In this document: positions 27,662 through 36,429 of the stretch, piece by piece
Position numbering within the stretch: the stretch's first letter is position 1
How the letters are laid out: each line of letters opens with the position of its first letter
Source of the DNA: an uncultured Muribaculaceae bacterium
GTDB taxonomy: Bacteria; Bacteroidota; Bacteroidia; Bacteroidales; Muribaculaceae
Direction of reading: 5' to 3'
DNA: 64,000 nt
NCBI GenBank assembly: GCA_910586565.1
Contig: CAJUIT010000017.1
Coordinates: 1-64,000, forward strand
Translations under genes and position numbers: made by a program
Notes under the pieces: generated by a model
Told to the model about the DNA's origin: nothing
Seen by the model: the letters and a program-made list of their open reading frames with translations, nothing else
The model's database searches: none

Positions 27662-28681
27662 ATGAAAAAAATCAACCTCGAAGGGAAAAGCCTGCTCGTT
27701 GTGGGAGCCGGAGGCTTCATCGGCGGCTTCATCGCTGCCGAAGGGCTTCGCCGCGGCATGAAGGTGACCGTTGCCGTGAGAGAATCGACATCACGACGCT
27801 ATCTCACCGACCAGCGTCTGGAATTTCTGGTGCTCGATTACGACGACCGCGATTCAATGACCGCCGCAATCGCAGCCGCCCCGCGGTGGGACTACATAAT
27901 TTACAATCTCGGTGCTACAAAATGCATGAACTATGTTGATTTCAAACGAATCAACTACGGCTATCTGCGCACATTCACCGAGGTGCTCACCGAAACAGGC
28001 CACGTGCCCTCCAGGTTGCTGTTCATGAGCTCGCTCTCGGCTCTCGGCCCGGGCGACGAGAAGAACTACACCCCGCTCAGCGGCGACACTTTCCCCAACC
28101 CCGACACCCGCTATGGCCAATCGAAAATCATGGCCGAGCAACACCTTGAGCACTTCGCCGGCATCCCCTACATAATTTTCCGCCCTACAGGCGTTTACGG
28201 CCCGCATGAGAAAGACTATCTGATGATGATTAAATCAATCGACAGTCATTTCGATTTCGGCGTCGGATTCCGCAAGCAGATGCTCACGTTCATCTACGTC
28301 GACGACCTCGTGAATGCCATGTTCGACGCTTTGGAGGCCGGTGTGGAGAACCGGAAATACATCATTTCGGAAAACCGCGCCTACACCCAGAAAGAATTCC
28401 GCGACATCGTGGCCCGCGAGCTTGGCGGAAAATGGGTAATCCCCGTCAAACTACCGATATGGGCCGTGTGGACGGCATCGGCCGTGGCCGAAAAAATAGC
28501 CAAATGGCGATGCTCAACCTCCACGCTCAACCGCGACAAATTCAAAATCATGCGCCAGCGCAACTGGAACGCCGACATATCCGATGCCGTGGCCGAATTC
28601 GGCTTCAACCCGCAGGTTGACCTCCGCGAGGGGGTTCACCGTACCGTCGAGGCCTACCGCGCAGCCAAAAAGCGCAAGTGA
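27662..28681 (+). CDS. NAD-dependent epimerase/dehydratase (extended SDR)
   Basis: A 339-residue Rossmann-fold protein. The dinucleotide motif GAGGFIGGF is at about 16-24, the catalytic Ser lies in MSSLSALGPG near 122 and the YxxxK motif in YGQSKIMAE near 149. A substrate segment FRPTGVYGPHEKDYL follows. The family modifies nucleotide sugars or related lipids; the precise reaction cannot be fixed. It follows the glycosyltransferase within three bases, so both probably act on the same glycan or glycolipid. Confidence 0.85.
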   Translation: MKKINLEGKSLLVVGAGGFIGGFIAAEGLRRGMKVTVAVRESTSRRYLTDQRLEFLVLDYDDRDSMTAAIAAAPRWDYIIYNLGATKCMNYVDFKRINYGYLRTFTEVLTETGHVPSRLLFMSSLSALGPGDEKNYTPLSGDTFPNPDTRYGQSKIMAEQHLEHFAGIPYIIFRPTGVYGPHEKDYLMMIKSIDSHFDFGVGFRKQMLTFIYVDDLVNAMFDALEAGVENRKYIISENRAYTQKEFRDIVARELGGKWVIPVKLPIWAVWTASAVAEKIAKWRCSTSTLNRDKFKIMRQRNWNADISDAVAEFGFNPQVDLREGVHRTVEAYRAAKKRK

Positions 28682-28717
28682 ACCATTACCCTTCATAAAC
28701 GGTTAGAAACTGAAACT

Positions 28718-29041
28718 ATGAACGATAAACTGAACCGGACTACAACCGGCACCGATGGCAAACTCTTGCCGAGAGTGCCGTGGTGGATGTGGATAATCAT
28801 CATTGTGTGCATGCTCCCCGGACTTGCATTCCCCGCAATGGTGTCGCTCATCAACGACCCCAATCCCATCGTGAAAGGGCTGGTGTGGTTCTATCCGGTT
28901 TATGTGCTCATGTCGGGCATTCTGGCATGGCAATGCTACGGCCGGCGCACGGCAATGTCGTGGATTATTCTGGTGTTGCTTCTGCTCAGTCACGCATGTT
29001 TCTACTACATGACCTTCTATACCATCGAAGGTGTTGTGTGA
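28718..29041 (+). CDS. Small three-helix membrane protein, unknown function
   Basis: A 107-residue protein with hydrophobic segments near residues 23-44 (MWIIIIVCMLPGLAFPAMV), 55-72 (WFYPVYVLMSGILAWQC) and 78-100. No family recognised. It lies between the epimerase and the sirtuin genes on the same strand, about 35 and 57 bases away, so it may be cotranscribed with them. Confidence 0.65.
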   Translation: MNDKLNRTTTGTDGKLLPRVPWWMWIIIIVCMLPGLAFPAMVSLINDPNPIVKGLVWFYPVYVLMSGILAWQCYGRRTAMSWIILVLLLLSHACFYYMTFYTIEGVV

Positions 29042-29098
29042 GCCGCCATTCCTTCTGCCACATTTTACTTAAAACAAACAACGGGAACTACTGGAACT

Positions 29099-29791
29099 AT
29101 GGGAAAGAAAAAGCTTGTGATTTCAACCGGCGCTGGAATGAGCGCCGAAAGCGGCATCAGCACCTTTCGCGATGCGGGTGGCCTTTGGGAAAACTTCAAC
29201 GTGATGGATGTGGCCTCAGCCGACGGCTTCAGGCGCAATCCGCAGCTCATACACAAGTTCTACAACGACCGCAGGCGCGACCTCCTCAAGGCCAAACCTA
29301 ACGCAGGCCACCTCGGACTTGTTGATCTCGAACGCGACTACGACGTGTATATCATCACCCAGAATGTCGACAACCTGCATGAGGCCGCGGGGAGCAGCAA
29401 CGTGCTCCATCTCCACGGCGAGCTGATGAAAGTGCGCGCAATCGACGACGACACCAAAGTGTGGGAACTTCACCCCGAAGCGATTGAAACCACCCCCGAA
29501 ACCGAAATCGAAGGGCACCGCGTGCGCCCCCACATAGTGTTCTTCCAGGAAGCCGTTCCCAACATCGAACCGGCCGTTGAACTCGTTGGTCAAGCCGACA
29601 TTTTTGTGGTAATTGGAACGAGCCTAAACGTCTACCCCGCAGCAGGTTTGCTCAACTGCGTGCGTCCCGGCACACCGGTCTACTACATCGACCCTCACCC
29701 CGCCGCCGTGCCCGCCGGTGTCACCGTGCTCCCCATGCCCGCAACCCAAGGCGTGGCCGAGCTTGCACGCCGGCTGCGTTTACATTTGTGA
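29099..29791 (+). CDS. cobB: Sir2-family NAD-dependent protein deacylase without zinc-ribbon cysteines
   Basis: A 230-residue sirtuin. NAD-binding GAGMSAESGISTFRD is at about 12-26, TQNVDNLHEAAGSSNVLHLHGE near 92-113 includes the catalytic His, and GTSLNVYPAAGLL is near 178. The segment between the catalytic His and RPHIVFF, where the four zinc-binding Cys normally lie, contains no Cys at all. Related Bacteroidota sirtuins, as I recall, share this, so it is probably active. It removes acyl groups from lysines using NAD. It sits where mraZ often precedes rsmH. Confidence 0.88.
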   Translation: MGKKKLVISTGAGMSAESGISTFRDAGGLWENFNVMDVASADGFRRNPQLIHKFYNDRRRDLLKAKPNAGHLGLVDLERDYDVYIITQNVDNLHEAAGSSNVLHLHGELMKVRAIDDDTKVWELHPEAIETTPETEIEGHRVRPHIVFFQEAVPNIEPAVELVGQADIFVVIGTSLNVYPAAGLLNCVRPGTPVYYIDPHPAAVPAGVTVLPMPATQGVAELARRLRLHL

Positions 29792-29854
29792 ACACCACGC
29801 TCCACCCCTTAAAACGGCTCTGAGGTGTTGATAACTTTTTTCGTGAGAATGAGG

Positions 29855-29862
29855 TAATTTTG
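29855..29862 (+). promoter_or_regulatory. -7 promoter box before the dcw cluster
   Basis: TAATTTTG lies 68 bases before the rsmH ATG at 29931 and is the best promoter candidate for the whole division and wall cluster. No -33 box is well spaced. Confidence 0.45.
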
Positions 29863-29930
29863 CTATTTGTCGTTGTAAATTCTTGCGCGGAATTTAGTAA
29901 CTTTACCGATTGAATAGCACCTCATTGTCA

Positions 29931-30890
29931 ATGACCTCGCAACCCTATCACATACCCGCATTGCTACCACAGTCGATGGAAGCGTTAAACATCACGCCCT
30001 CAGGAGTGTATGTTGACTGCACGCTCGGCGGTGGCGGTCACACACGTGCCATTCTCAAGCACCTCGGCGAGGCTTCGGAAAAGGGGGGACGCCTCCTCTC
30101 GTTCGACCAGGACACCGATGCCATCGAACGCGCCCTCGCCGACGAGGAACTCAGCGGCAATGCCGCCCTCACGCTTGTGCATGGCAACTTCCGCTATCTG
30201 GCAAATTTCCTGCGCTACTATGGGGTTGACAAGGTCGACGGCATTCTTGCCGACCTCGGCGTTTCATTCCACCATTTCGACGACCCCGACCGCGGCTTCT
30301 CGTTCCGCTGGGAAGGTCCGCTCGACATGCGCATGAACCGCAACGCCACCCGCGATGCCGCCACATTGATTGCCGAGGCCTCGGAACAGCAGTTGGCCGA
30401 CATCTTCTACCTCTACGGCGAGTTGAAGCAATCGCGCAAGCTTGCAGCAGCTATCGTCAAAGCGCGTCGCGAGGCTCCGGTCACCGATGCACCCCGTCTG
30501 CTCCAAATCATCGCCCCGTTCATCAATCCGCGGCAGGAGAAAAAAGAGCTTGCACAGGTGTTTCAGGCGCTGCGCATCGAGGTGAACAACGAAATCGACG
30601 CTCTCAAGCAGCTCCTCACCCAAGCAGAGAAAGCGCTCAAACCGGGAGGCCGACTCGCGGTGATTACCTACCACTCGCTCGAGGACCGGCTTGTGAAAAA
30701 TTTCCTCAAAACCGGAAATCTGGAGGGGAAAGAAAGCAAAGACTTTTTCGGACGCAACCTCTCCCCTTTCCGTCTGCTCAACTCAAAGCCGATTGTGCCC
30801 GACGCCGAGGAAATAGAGCTGAATCCCCGCTCGCGAAGCGCGAAGCTACGCGTTGCCGAGAAGAGAGGGGAGGATGAAGGCAGAGGTTAG
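29931..30890 (+). CDS. rsmH: 16S rRNA (cytosine1402-N4)-methyltransferase RsmH
   Basis: A 319-residue SAM-dependent methyltransferase. The N-terminus YHIPALLPQSMEAL is followed by GVYVDCTLGGGGHTRAIL near 24-41 (SAM-binding), DGILADLGVSFHHFDDPDRGFSF near 103-125, and ITYHSLEDRLVKNF near 245-258. It methylates C1402 of 16S rRNA and is the usual first or second gene of dcw clusters. ATG 29931 is preferred to the TTG at 29910. mraZ is missing upstream. Confidence 0.93.
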   Translation: MTSQPYHIPALLPQSMEALNITPSGVYVDCTLGGGGHTRAILKHLGEASEKGGRLLSFDQDTDAIERALADEELSGNAALTLVHGNFRYLANFLRYYGVDKVDGILADLGVSFHHFDDPDRGFSFRWEGPLDMRMNRNATRDAATLIAEASEQQLADIFYLYGELKQSRKLAAAIVKARREAPVTDAPRLLQIIAPFINPRQEKKELAQVFQALRIEVNNEIDALKQLLTQAEKALKPGGRLAVITYHSLEDRLVKNFLKTGNLEGKESKDFFGRNLSPFRLLNSKPIVPDAEEIELNPRSRSAKLRVAEKRGEDEGRG

Positions 30891-30893
30891 AAG

Positions 30894-30972
30894 TCAGAAA
30901 TCAGAAGCAAGAAGCAAGAAGCAAGAAGCAAGAAGTTAGAAATTAGAAAGCAGAAGTTAGAGATTAGAAAAA
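30894..30972 (+). repeat. Purine-rich GAAGTCAGAAAT-type low-complexity repeat
   Basis: A degenerate tract of GAAGTCAGAA, GAAGCAAGAA and GAAGTTAGAA units between rsmH and ftsL. The reverse-complement type appears as a 21-base tandem repeat at 51573-51656, and related tracts occur inside the terminase gene. Confidence 0.8.
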
Positions 30973-31030
30973 AACGACGGATGGAGCTTGACTCCACGCG
31001 ATGGAATCAGTTGATTAATTGAACCGCGAG

Positions 31031-31399
31031 ATGGAAAAAGAAAACACAAATAACGCAACAGCCCGAGGGGAGAAAGCCCCCCGACGCGACAGCTTCATGC
31101 TTCGCGCACTCCACGGCCGCATTATTTCCATCGACTTTTTCCGCCGCAACTGGCTGGTGGTGCTCGCCGCCGTGCTCATGCTCATGGTCTACATCACCAA
31201 CCGATACAAATGCCAGACGCAAATGGAATCAATCCGCACCCTTGAGCGCGAGCTTGAAGTGGCGAAAACCGAACGCATCCGCGCAAAGTCGGCCTACATG
31301 AGCCGCATTCGCGAATCGTCGATGCAACACATGGTTGATTCACTGCGGCTCGGCATCACGGTGCAGGATCAACCGCCATTTCGCATAAGCAAAGACTGA
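31031..31399 (+). CDS. ftsL: FtsL-like cell-division protein
   Basis: A 122-residue protein. A charged cytoplasmic N-terminus of about 40 residues is followed by one membrane helix at about 42-60 (WLVVLAAVLMLMVYITNRY) and a periplasmic coiled coil (ESIRTLERELEVAKTERIRAK). Size, topology and the place between rsmH and ftsI identify the Bacteroidota FtsL-like protein, which joins FtsQ and FtsB-type proteins in the divisome. ATG 31031 is preferred to the TTG at 31019. Confidence 0.85.
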   Translation: MEKENTNNATARGEKAPRRDSFMLRALHGRIISIDFFRRNWLVVLAAVLMLMVYITNRYKCQTQMESIRTLERELEVAKTERIRAKSAYMSRIRESSMQHMVDSLRLGITVQDQPPFRISKD

Positions 31400-31460
31400 A
31401 CCACACAAACTCCAACCCACACTCCAATCTGCAAAACTCACTCTCAACCACAGGAAGGCG

Positions 31461-33536
31461 ATGAAAAAAGATAATCACATTCACATTTTGTTCCGCTACG
31501 GGGTGATCAGCCTGTTCATCCTGCTATTCTCGGGGGCAATCAGCTACAAGTTGTTTTCCACCACCGTGATAGATGCCCCCAAATGGAATGAGAAGGCCCG
31601 CAAACAGCTCGAAAAGGTCGACACTATCCTCCCCGAACGGGGCGACATACTCTCCGACAAGGGCTACATCCTCGCCACCAATCTGCGCTACTACACCGTG
31701 CGCATCGACTTCCGCTGCGACAATTTCAAACACGACAAATACCTTGAGTCGCTCGACGCTCTGGCCGACTCAATGGCCGCAAATTTCCCCTCGCGAACCC
31801 GCGAGGAATGGCGCTCGCGCCTCGAGCAACCCATCAAAACCGAGCGCTCCAAGCGCTCGCGCTCATGGCCGCTGATAACCAACATCAGCTATCTCGACCT
31901 GCAGAAAATCAAGACATTCCCATTTTTCAATATCGGCAACTCCAACAAAACCGGCATGACCGTTGAATCGGTAATGCGCCGCAGCAACCCCTACGGCGCA
32001 ATGGCGCGCCGCTCTGTTGGCGGCGTGGGGCAAACAGCTCAATGCAAGGAGGTTCACGGCATCTACGGTCTTGAAAAAGCTCTCGACTCTCTCCTTTACG
32101 GGGTGCCCGGACTCGCCAAGAAAATCCCCCTCACAAAAGATATCGTGAACTGGACCGACGTGCCCCCCGTTCCGGGCTATCACGTGCGCACCACAATCGA
32201 CATCCAGCTTCAGGATATTGTGGAAAACGAGCTCAACCGCGTGCTCGACTCCTGCTCGGCCGACTGGGGATGCGCCGTGCTCATGGATGTGAAAACCGGC
32301 GACATAAAGGCCATTTCCAACCTCGAACGCGCCAAAAACGGCTCAGGCTACATCGAGGCGCTCAACTATGCCGTGGTGGGCTTCGAGCCCGGCTCGGTTG
32401 TGAAGCCCATCTCGATGATGATAGCCCTGGAGGATGGCCTGGTAAACAACCTTGAGGAGGTTATTCCCATCGGGAAATCGTGGGCCTACGCCGGAGGGCG
32501 CCCCATCACCGACTCGCACTTCAACGCCTCCCTGCGTGTGCGCGAGGTCATCGAGCAGTCGAGCAACATCGGCATGGCACGAATCATCACACGCGGCTAC
32601 GACAAGAACCCCAAGGGGTTCGTGGAGCGTCTGCGCTCCATCGGGTTCCTCGACCCAATGAACACCGGCATCGCGGGTGAGACAACCCCCTATTTCAACC
32701 CTAACCCCGCGCGCATCGACCTCTCCCGCATGTGCTACGGCTACACATCACAGATTCCCCCAATCTACACCCTCTCCATCTACAATGCCATCGCCAACGG
32801 TGGCAAATATGTGCGTCCGCGACTGGTGAAAGGGCTGCGCGCCGAAAACTTCGATTCGGTGATGCCCGTCACCTACATCCGCGACCGCATCTGCTCGGAA
32901 GAGAACGCACGCAAAATGCAATATATGCTCAAGCAGGTGGTGTGGGGAGCCCACGGCACAGGCCGCTCGCTCAAGAACGACAAAGTTGCCCTTGCCGGCA
33001 AAACCGGCACATGCTACAGCGTCGACCCCAACACCCGCCAGTATAACACGGCACGCAAACGCCTGGCGTTCTGCGGATTTTTCCCTGCCGACGACCCGCA
33101 GTACTCATGCATGGTGCTCACCTTCTACCCCAAACGCAACATGTTCGGTGCCGCCTCAACATCGGGGCAGGTGATGAAGAACATCGCCGTGAAAATGTAC
33201 TCACGCGGATTGCTCGGCAATTCGTCGGACTATACCGAAGGGGCAACCGGCATCTCACGCGCCCAGCTCTACGGCTCAACCAACCCCTCGCGCCACAAAA
33301 CGGTGCGTAAAGCCGCCGGCATCAAATCAGAAACCCATCCCGCGCCACCTCGCGCCATGCCCGAAGGCACAGTGCCGTCGGTGCTCGGCCTCGGATTGCG
33401 CGAAGCTATAGTAGCCCTCGAAAACAGCGGCTACGATGTTAAATTCCACGGCACAGGATATGTAACCTCGCAAACGCCCTCTCAGGGAACCCCCCTCGCA
33501 AAAGGTGGCGAAGTGGTGCTTGCTCTCGTGCCATGA
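31461..33536 (+). CDS. ftsI: Peptidoglycan transpeptidase FtsI (PBP3) with C-terminal PASTA domain
   Basis: A 691-residue class B penicillin-binding protein. One N-terminal membrane helix is at about 12-32, the dimerisation domain at about 50-230, and the transpeptidase domain at about 240-580 has SVVKPISM (active Ser), SSN in IEQSSNIGMA and KTGT in LAGKTGTCYS. A PASTA domain fills about 632-691 (PSVLGLGLREAIVALENSGY). It cross-links septal peptidoglycan in the periplasm with FtsW. Sixty bases separate it from ftsL. Confidence 0.93.
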   Translation: MKKDNHIHILFRYGVISLFILLFSGAISYKLFSTTVIDAPKWNEKARKQLEKVDTILPERGDILSDKGYILATNLRYYTVRIDFRCDNFKHDKYLESLDALADSMAANFPSRTREEWRSRLEQPIKTERSKRSRSWPLITNISYLDLQKIKTFPFFNIGNSNKTGMTVESVMRRSNPYGAMARRSVGGVGQTAQCKEVHGIYGLEKALDSLLYGVPGLAKKIPLTKDIVNWTDVPPVPGYHVRTTIDIQLQDIVENELNRVLDSCSADWGCAVLMDVKTGDIKAISNLERAKNGSGYIEALNYAVVGFEPGSVVKPISMMIALEDGLVNNLEEVIPIGKSWAYAGGRPITDSHFNASLRVREVIEQSSNIGMARIITRGYDKNPKGFVERLRSIGFLDPMNTGIAGETTPYFNPNPARIDLSRMCYGYTSQIPPIYTLSIYNAIANGGKYVRPRLVKGLRAENFDSVMPVTYIRDRICSEENARKMQYMLKQVVWGAHGTGRSLKNDKVALAGKTGTCYSVDPNTRQYNTARKRLAFCGFFPADDPQYSCMVLTFYPKRNMFGAASTSGQVMKNIAVKMYSRGLLGNSSDYTEGATGISRAQLYGSTNPSRHKTVRKAAGIKSETHPAPPRAMPEGTVPSVLGLGLREAIVALENSGYDVKFHGTGYVTSQTPSQGTPLAKGGEVVLALVP

Positions 33537-33554
33537 CAAAATTTTAACCGCAAA

Positions 33555-35027
33555 ATGAATCTCAAGCAACTCATCGGCCAACTGAAAACCGTCGCCATAA
33601 TCGGCGAGGCCGACAAAGAAATATCGCTCCTCACCGCCGACTCACGCCAAGCCTCCGAAGGCTCAATGTTTGTGGCGGTGAAAGGTGTCACCGTCGACGG
33701 CCACACATTCATCCCCGGACTGAAAGGGAAAGGTGTGGCGGCAGTTGTTGTGGAAAACCTCCCGGCCGATGCCGACCGCGACCCCTCCACAACCTACATC
33801 GTGGTTGACAACACCTCCATTGCCCTGGGGCATCTCGCCTCAATGTGGTATGGCGAACCCTCAAAAAAGCTCCGCCTTGTTGGCGTGACCGGCACCAACG
33901 GCAAAACCACCACAGCCACCCTCATCTATGAGATGGCCCGGCTGATGGGCTACAAGGCGGGACTGCTCTCAACCGTTGTCAACTACATCGACACCGAGGC
34001 CGTGCATGCCACCCAAACCACACCCGACGCACTCACCATCAACGCATTGCTCGCCCGTATGGTTGATTGCGGATGTGAGTATGCCGCTATGGAGGTGAGC
34101 TCCCATGCCGCCGACCAACACCGCATCGCCGGCCTCACATTTGCCGGGGGTGTGTTCACCAACCTCACCCGCGACCATCTCGACTACCACAAAACGGTGC
34201 AGGCCTACCTCAACGCCAAGAAATCGTTCTTCGACGGCCTCACCCCCGAAGCGTTCGCCCTCACCAATCTCGACGACAAAACCGGCGAGGTGATGCTTCA
34301 GAACACACGCGCACGCAAATACACCTACTCGCTGCGCACCGTGGCCGATTTCCGTGGTCGGGTTATCGAAAGCCGCCTCGACGGCACCCTCATGAGCTTC
34401 AACGGCCGTGAAGTCGATGTGCTTTTCACCGGCCGCTTCAACGCCTGCAACCTCACCGCAGTGTTCGGTGCCTCGGTGCTGCTGGGTTGGCCGCTTGAAA
34501 CCATTCTCGTCAACATGAGCCGTCTGGTTCCCGTGGCAGGCCGATTCCAAACCTTCCACTCAGCCTGCGGCAACCTCACCGCCATAGTCGACTATGCCCA
34601 CACCCCCGATGCCGTGGTTAACGTAATCACCGCCATCCGCGAAGTTGTGGGTAACCGAGGCAACATCATCACCGTGGTTGGTGCCGGAGGTAACCGCGAC
34701 AAAGGCAAACGCCCCATAATGGCAGCCGAAGCCGCACGTCTCTCCGACCGCGTTATTCTCACTTCCGACAACCCCCGATTCGAGGAACCCGCCGAGATTC
34801 TTCACGACATGGAAGCCGGCTTGGCCGATAACCCCGAGGCTCGCCGCAAGACCCTCAGCATCGTCGACCGTCGCGAAGCCATCAGAGCCGCCGTGAAAAT
34901 GGCAGCCGCCGGCGATGTAATTCTCATCGCCGGCAAAGGGCATGAGGACTATCAGGAGGTGAAAGGGGTGAAACATCACTTCGACGACCGCGAGGAGGTG
35001 AAAGCCGCCCTCGCCGAAATGATTTGA
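33555..35027 (+). CDS. murE: UDP-MurNAc-L-Ala-D-Glu:meso-diaminopimelate ligase
   Basis: A 490-residue Mur ligase. The ATP motif GVTGTNGKTTTATL is near 111-124, SSHAADQHRIAGL near 181, the central-domain GAGGNRDKGKRP near 376, and the amino-acid selector DNPRFEEP near 401. The DNPR signature indicates meso-diaminopimelate rather than lysine as the third residue. It adds that residue to the peptidoglycan stem peptide in the cytoplasm. It follows ftsI by 18 bases. Confidence 0.94.
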   Translation: MNLKQLIGQLKTVAIIGEADKEISLLTADSRQASEGSMFVAVKGVTVDGHTFIPGLKGKGVAAVVVENLPADADRDPSTTYIVVDNTSIALGHLASMWYGEPSKKLRLVGVTGTNGKTTTATLIYEMARLMGYKAGLLSTVVNYIDTEAVHATQTTPDALTINALLARMVDCGCEYAAMEVSSHAADQHRIAGLTFAGGVFTNLTRDHLDYHKTVQAYLNAKKSFFDGLTPEAFALTNLDDKTGEVMLQNTRARKYTYSLRTVADFRGRVIESRLDGTLMSFNGREVDVLFTGRFNACNLTAVFGASVLLGWPLETILVNMSRLVPVAGRFQTFHSACGNLTAIVDYAHTPDAVVNVITAIREVVGNRGNIITVVGAGGNRDKGKRPIMAAEAARLSDRVILTSDNPRFEEPAEILHDMEAGLADNPEARRKTLSIVDRREAIRAAVKMAAAGDVILIAGKGHEDYQEVKGVKHHFDDREEVKAALAEMI

Positions 35028-35040
35028 CACTCACCCCGAA

Positions 35041-35079
35041 AGCCGCCATATATTGCGGCTCTACGCGCGGCTTCGCCGA
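35041..35079 (-). repeat. Palindromic repeat copy 1 (long tail), between murE and mraY
   Basis: GCCGCCATATATTGCGGC (one mismatch to the core) followed by the tail CTCTACGCGCGGCTTCGCCG. Orientation: palindrome then tail, opposite to all long-tailed copies right of 53.9 kb. Confidence 0.85.
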
Positions 35080-35086
35080 CCGGCCT

Positions 35087-35126
35087 CTGAAAACTAAAAA
35101 CTACACAACTGAAAACTAAAAACTGA
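35087..35126. repeat. AAAACTAAAAACT low-complexity module
   Basis: Repeats of AAAACTAAAAACTACA and GAAAACTA follow palindromic copy 1. The same module follows the palindromes before murG and murC, and occurs in reverse complement at 53942-53983 and 58961-59000. Confidence 0.75.
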
Positions 35127-35133
35127 AGCCCCC

Positions 35134-36399
35134 GTGTTCTACACACTTTTCAACTATCTCGAACAATTCAACTTTCCCGGAGCGCGACTGATGGACTACA
35201 TCACCTTCCGCTCGGGGGCGGCTCTGCTGTTGTCGCTGTTCATAGCGCTGGTGTTCGGCCGAAAAATAATTGATCGCCTTCAGAAGATGCAAGTGGGTGA
35301 AATCATCCGCAACCTCGGTCTTGAGGGGCAGATGAAGAAAACCGGCACCCCCACTATGGGTGGCATCATCATCATTGTGGCCACACTCGTGCCATGCCTG
35401 CTGGTGGGGAACCTCACCAACGTCTACATGATTCTGATGCTTGTGGCAACCGTGTGGCTCGGATGCCTCGGCTTTGCCGACGACTACCTGAAAATGCGCA
35501 AGCACAACAAGGACGGGATGAGCGGCCGCTTCAAAATCGTGGGACAGGTGGGACTCGGCCTCATCGTGGGGCTCACCATGATGCTCAGCCCCGACATCGT
35601 GATGCGCCAAAACCATGAGGTTACCAACATCACCACCAACGAGGTTGAGGAAATCGTTTATGAAAGCCACAACATAAAATCCACACAGACAACCATCCCC
35701 TTTGTAAAGGAAAACAACTTCGACTACGCCTCCCTCACCAAGTGGATGGGGGACCACGCCGCCACCGGCGGATGGATTCTGTTCATCATCGTCACCATCT
35801 TCGTAATCACCGCAACCTCCAACGGAGCCAACCTCACCGACGGTCTCGACGGCCTCGCCACGGGGTGCTCGGCAATCATAGCCGTGGCCCTCGCCATCAT
35901 GGCCTATCTTGGGGGCTCGATTGTCTATTCGAGCTATCTCAACATCATGTATATTCCCGGTAGCGAGGAACTTGTGGTGTTCTGTGCCGCCTTCATCGGA
36001 GCCCTTGTAGGCTTCCTGTGGTATAACGCCTTCCCCGCCCAAGTTTTCATGGGCGACACCGGCTCACTCACCATCGGCGGCATCATCGCCGTGCTCGCCA
36101 TCCTCATTCACAAGGAACTGCTTGTGCCCCTGCTCTGCGCCATCTTCTTCGTTGAAGATGTGTCGGTTATGATTCAGGTGGCCTACTTCAAATACACCAA
36201 GCGCAAAACCGGAGTGGGTAAACGCGTGTTCAAAATGACCCCTCTCCACCACCACTTCCAGAAACAGGGCAACGCCGGCATCGATGCCATCATCCAGAAG
36301 CCCCTCGCCGCAATCCCCGAGTCGAAAATCGTGACCCGCTTCTGGATTGTGTGCATCTTCCTGGCAGTCATCACTTTCGTAACTCTTAAAATCCGCTAA
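35134..36399 (+). CDS. mraY: Phospho-N-acetylmuramoyl-pentapeptide transferase
   Basis: A 421-residue integral membrane enzyme with about ten helices. Catalytic and signature segments are KKTGTPTMGG near 68-77, LGFADDYLKMRKHNKDGMSGRFK near 111-133 with the Asp pair, and NLTDGLDGLATG near 231. It transfers phospho-MurNAc-pentapeptide to undecaprenyl phosphate, making lipid I. GTG at 35134 is the start that gives the expected N-terminus (FYTLFNYLEQF). A repeat-filled gap of about 106 bases separates it from murE. Confidence 0.94.
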   Translation: MFYTLFNYLEQFNFPGARLMDYITFRSGAALLLSLFIALVFGRKIIDRLQKMQVGEIIRNLGLEGQMKKTGTPTMGGIIIIVATLVPCLLVGNLTNVYMILMLVATVWLGCLGFADDYLKMRKHNKDGMSGRFKIVGQVGLGLIVGLTMMLSPDIVMRQNHEVTNITTNEVEEIVYESHNIKSTQTTIPFVKENNFDYASLTKWMGDHAATGGWILFIIVTIFVITATSNGANLTDGLDGLATGCSAIIAVALAIMAYLGGSIVYSSYLNIMYIPGSEELVVFCAAFIGALVGFLWYNAFPAQVFMGDTGSLTIGGIIAVLAILIHKELLVPLLCAIFFVEDVSVMIQVAYFKYTKRKTGVGKRVFKMTPLHHHFQKQGNAGIDAIIQKPLAAIPESKIVTRFWIVCIFLAVITFVTLKIR

Positions 36400-36429
36400 T
36401 CCCACAGCATAAAAATCAATCTACATATA

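Noticed and set aside
29910..29930. TTG start for RsmH
   Set aside because: ATG 29931 gives the family's usual N-terminus; the extra seven residues have no support.
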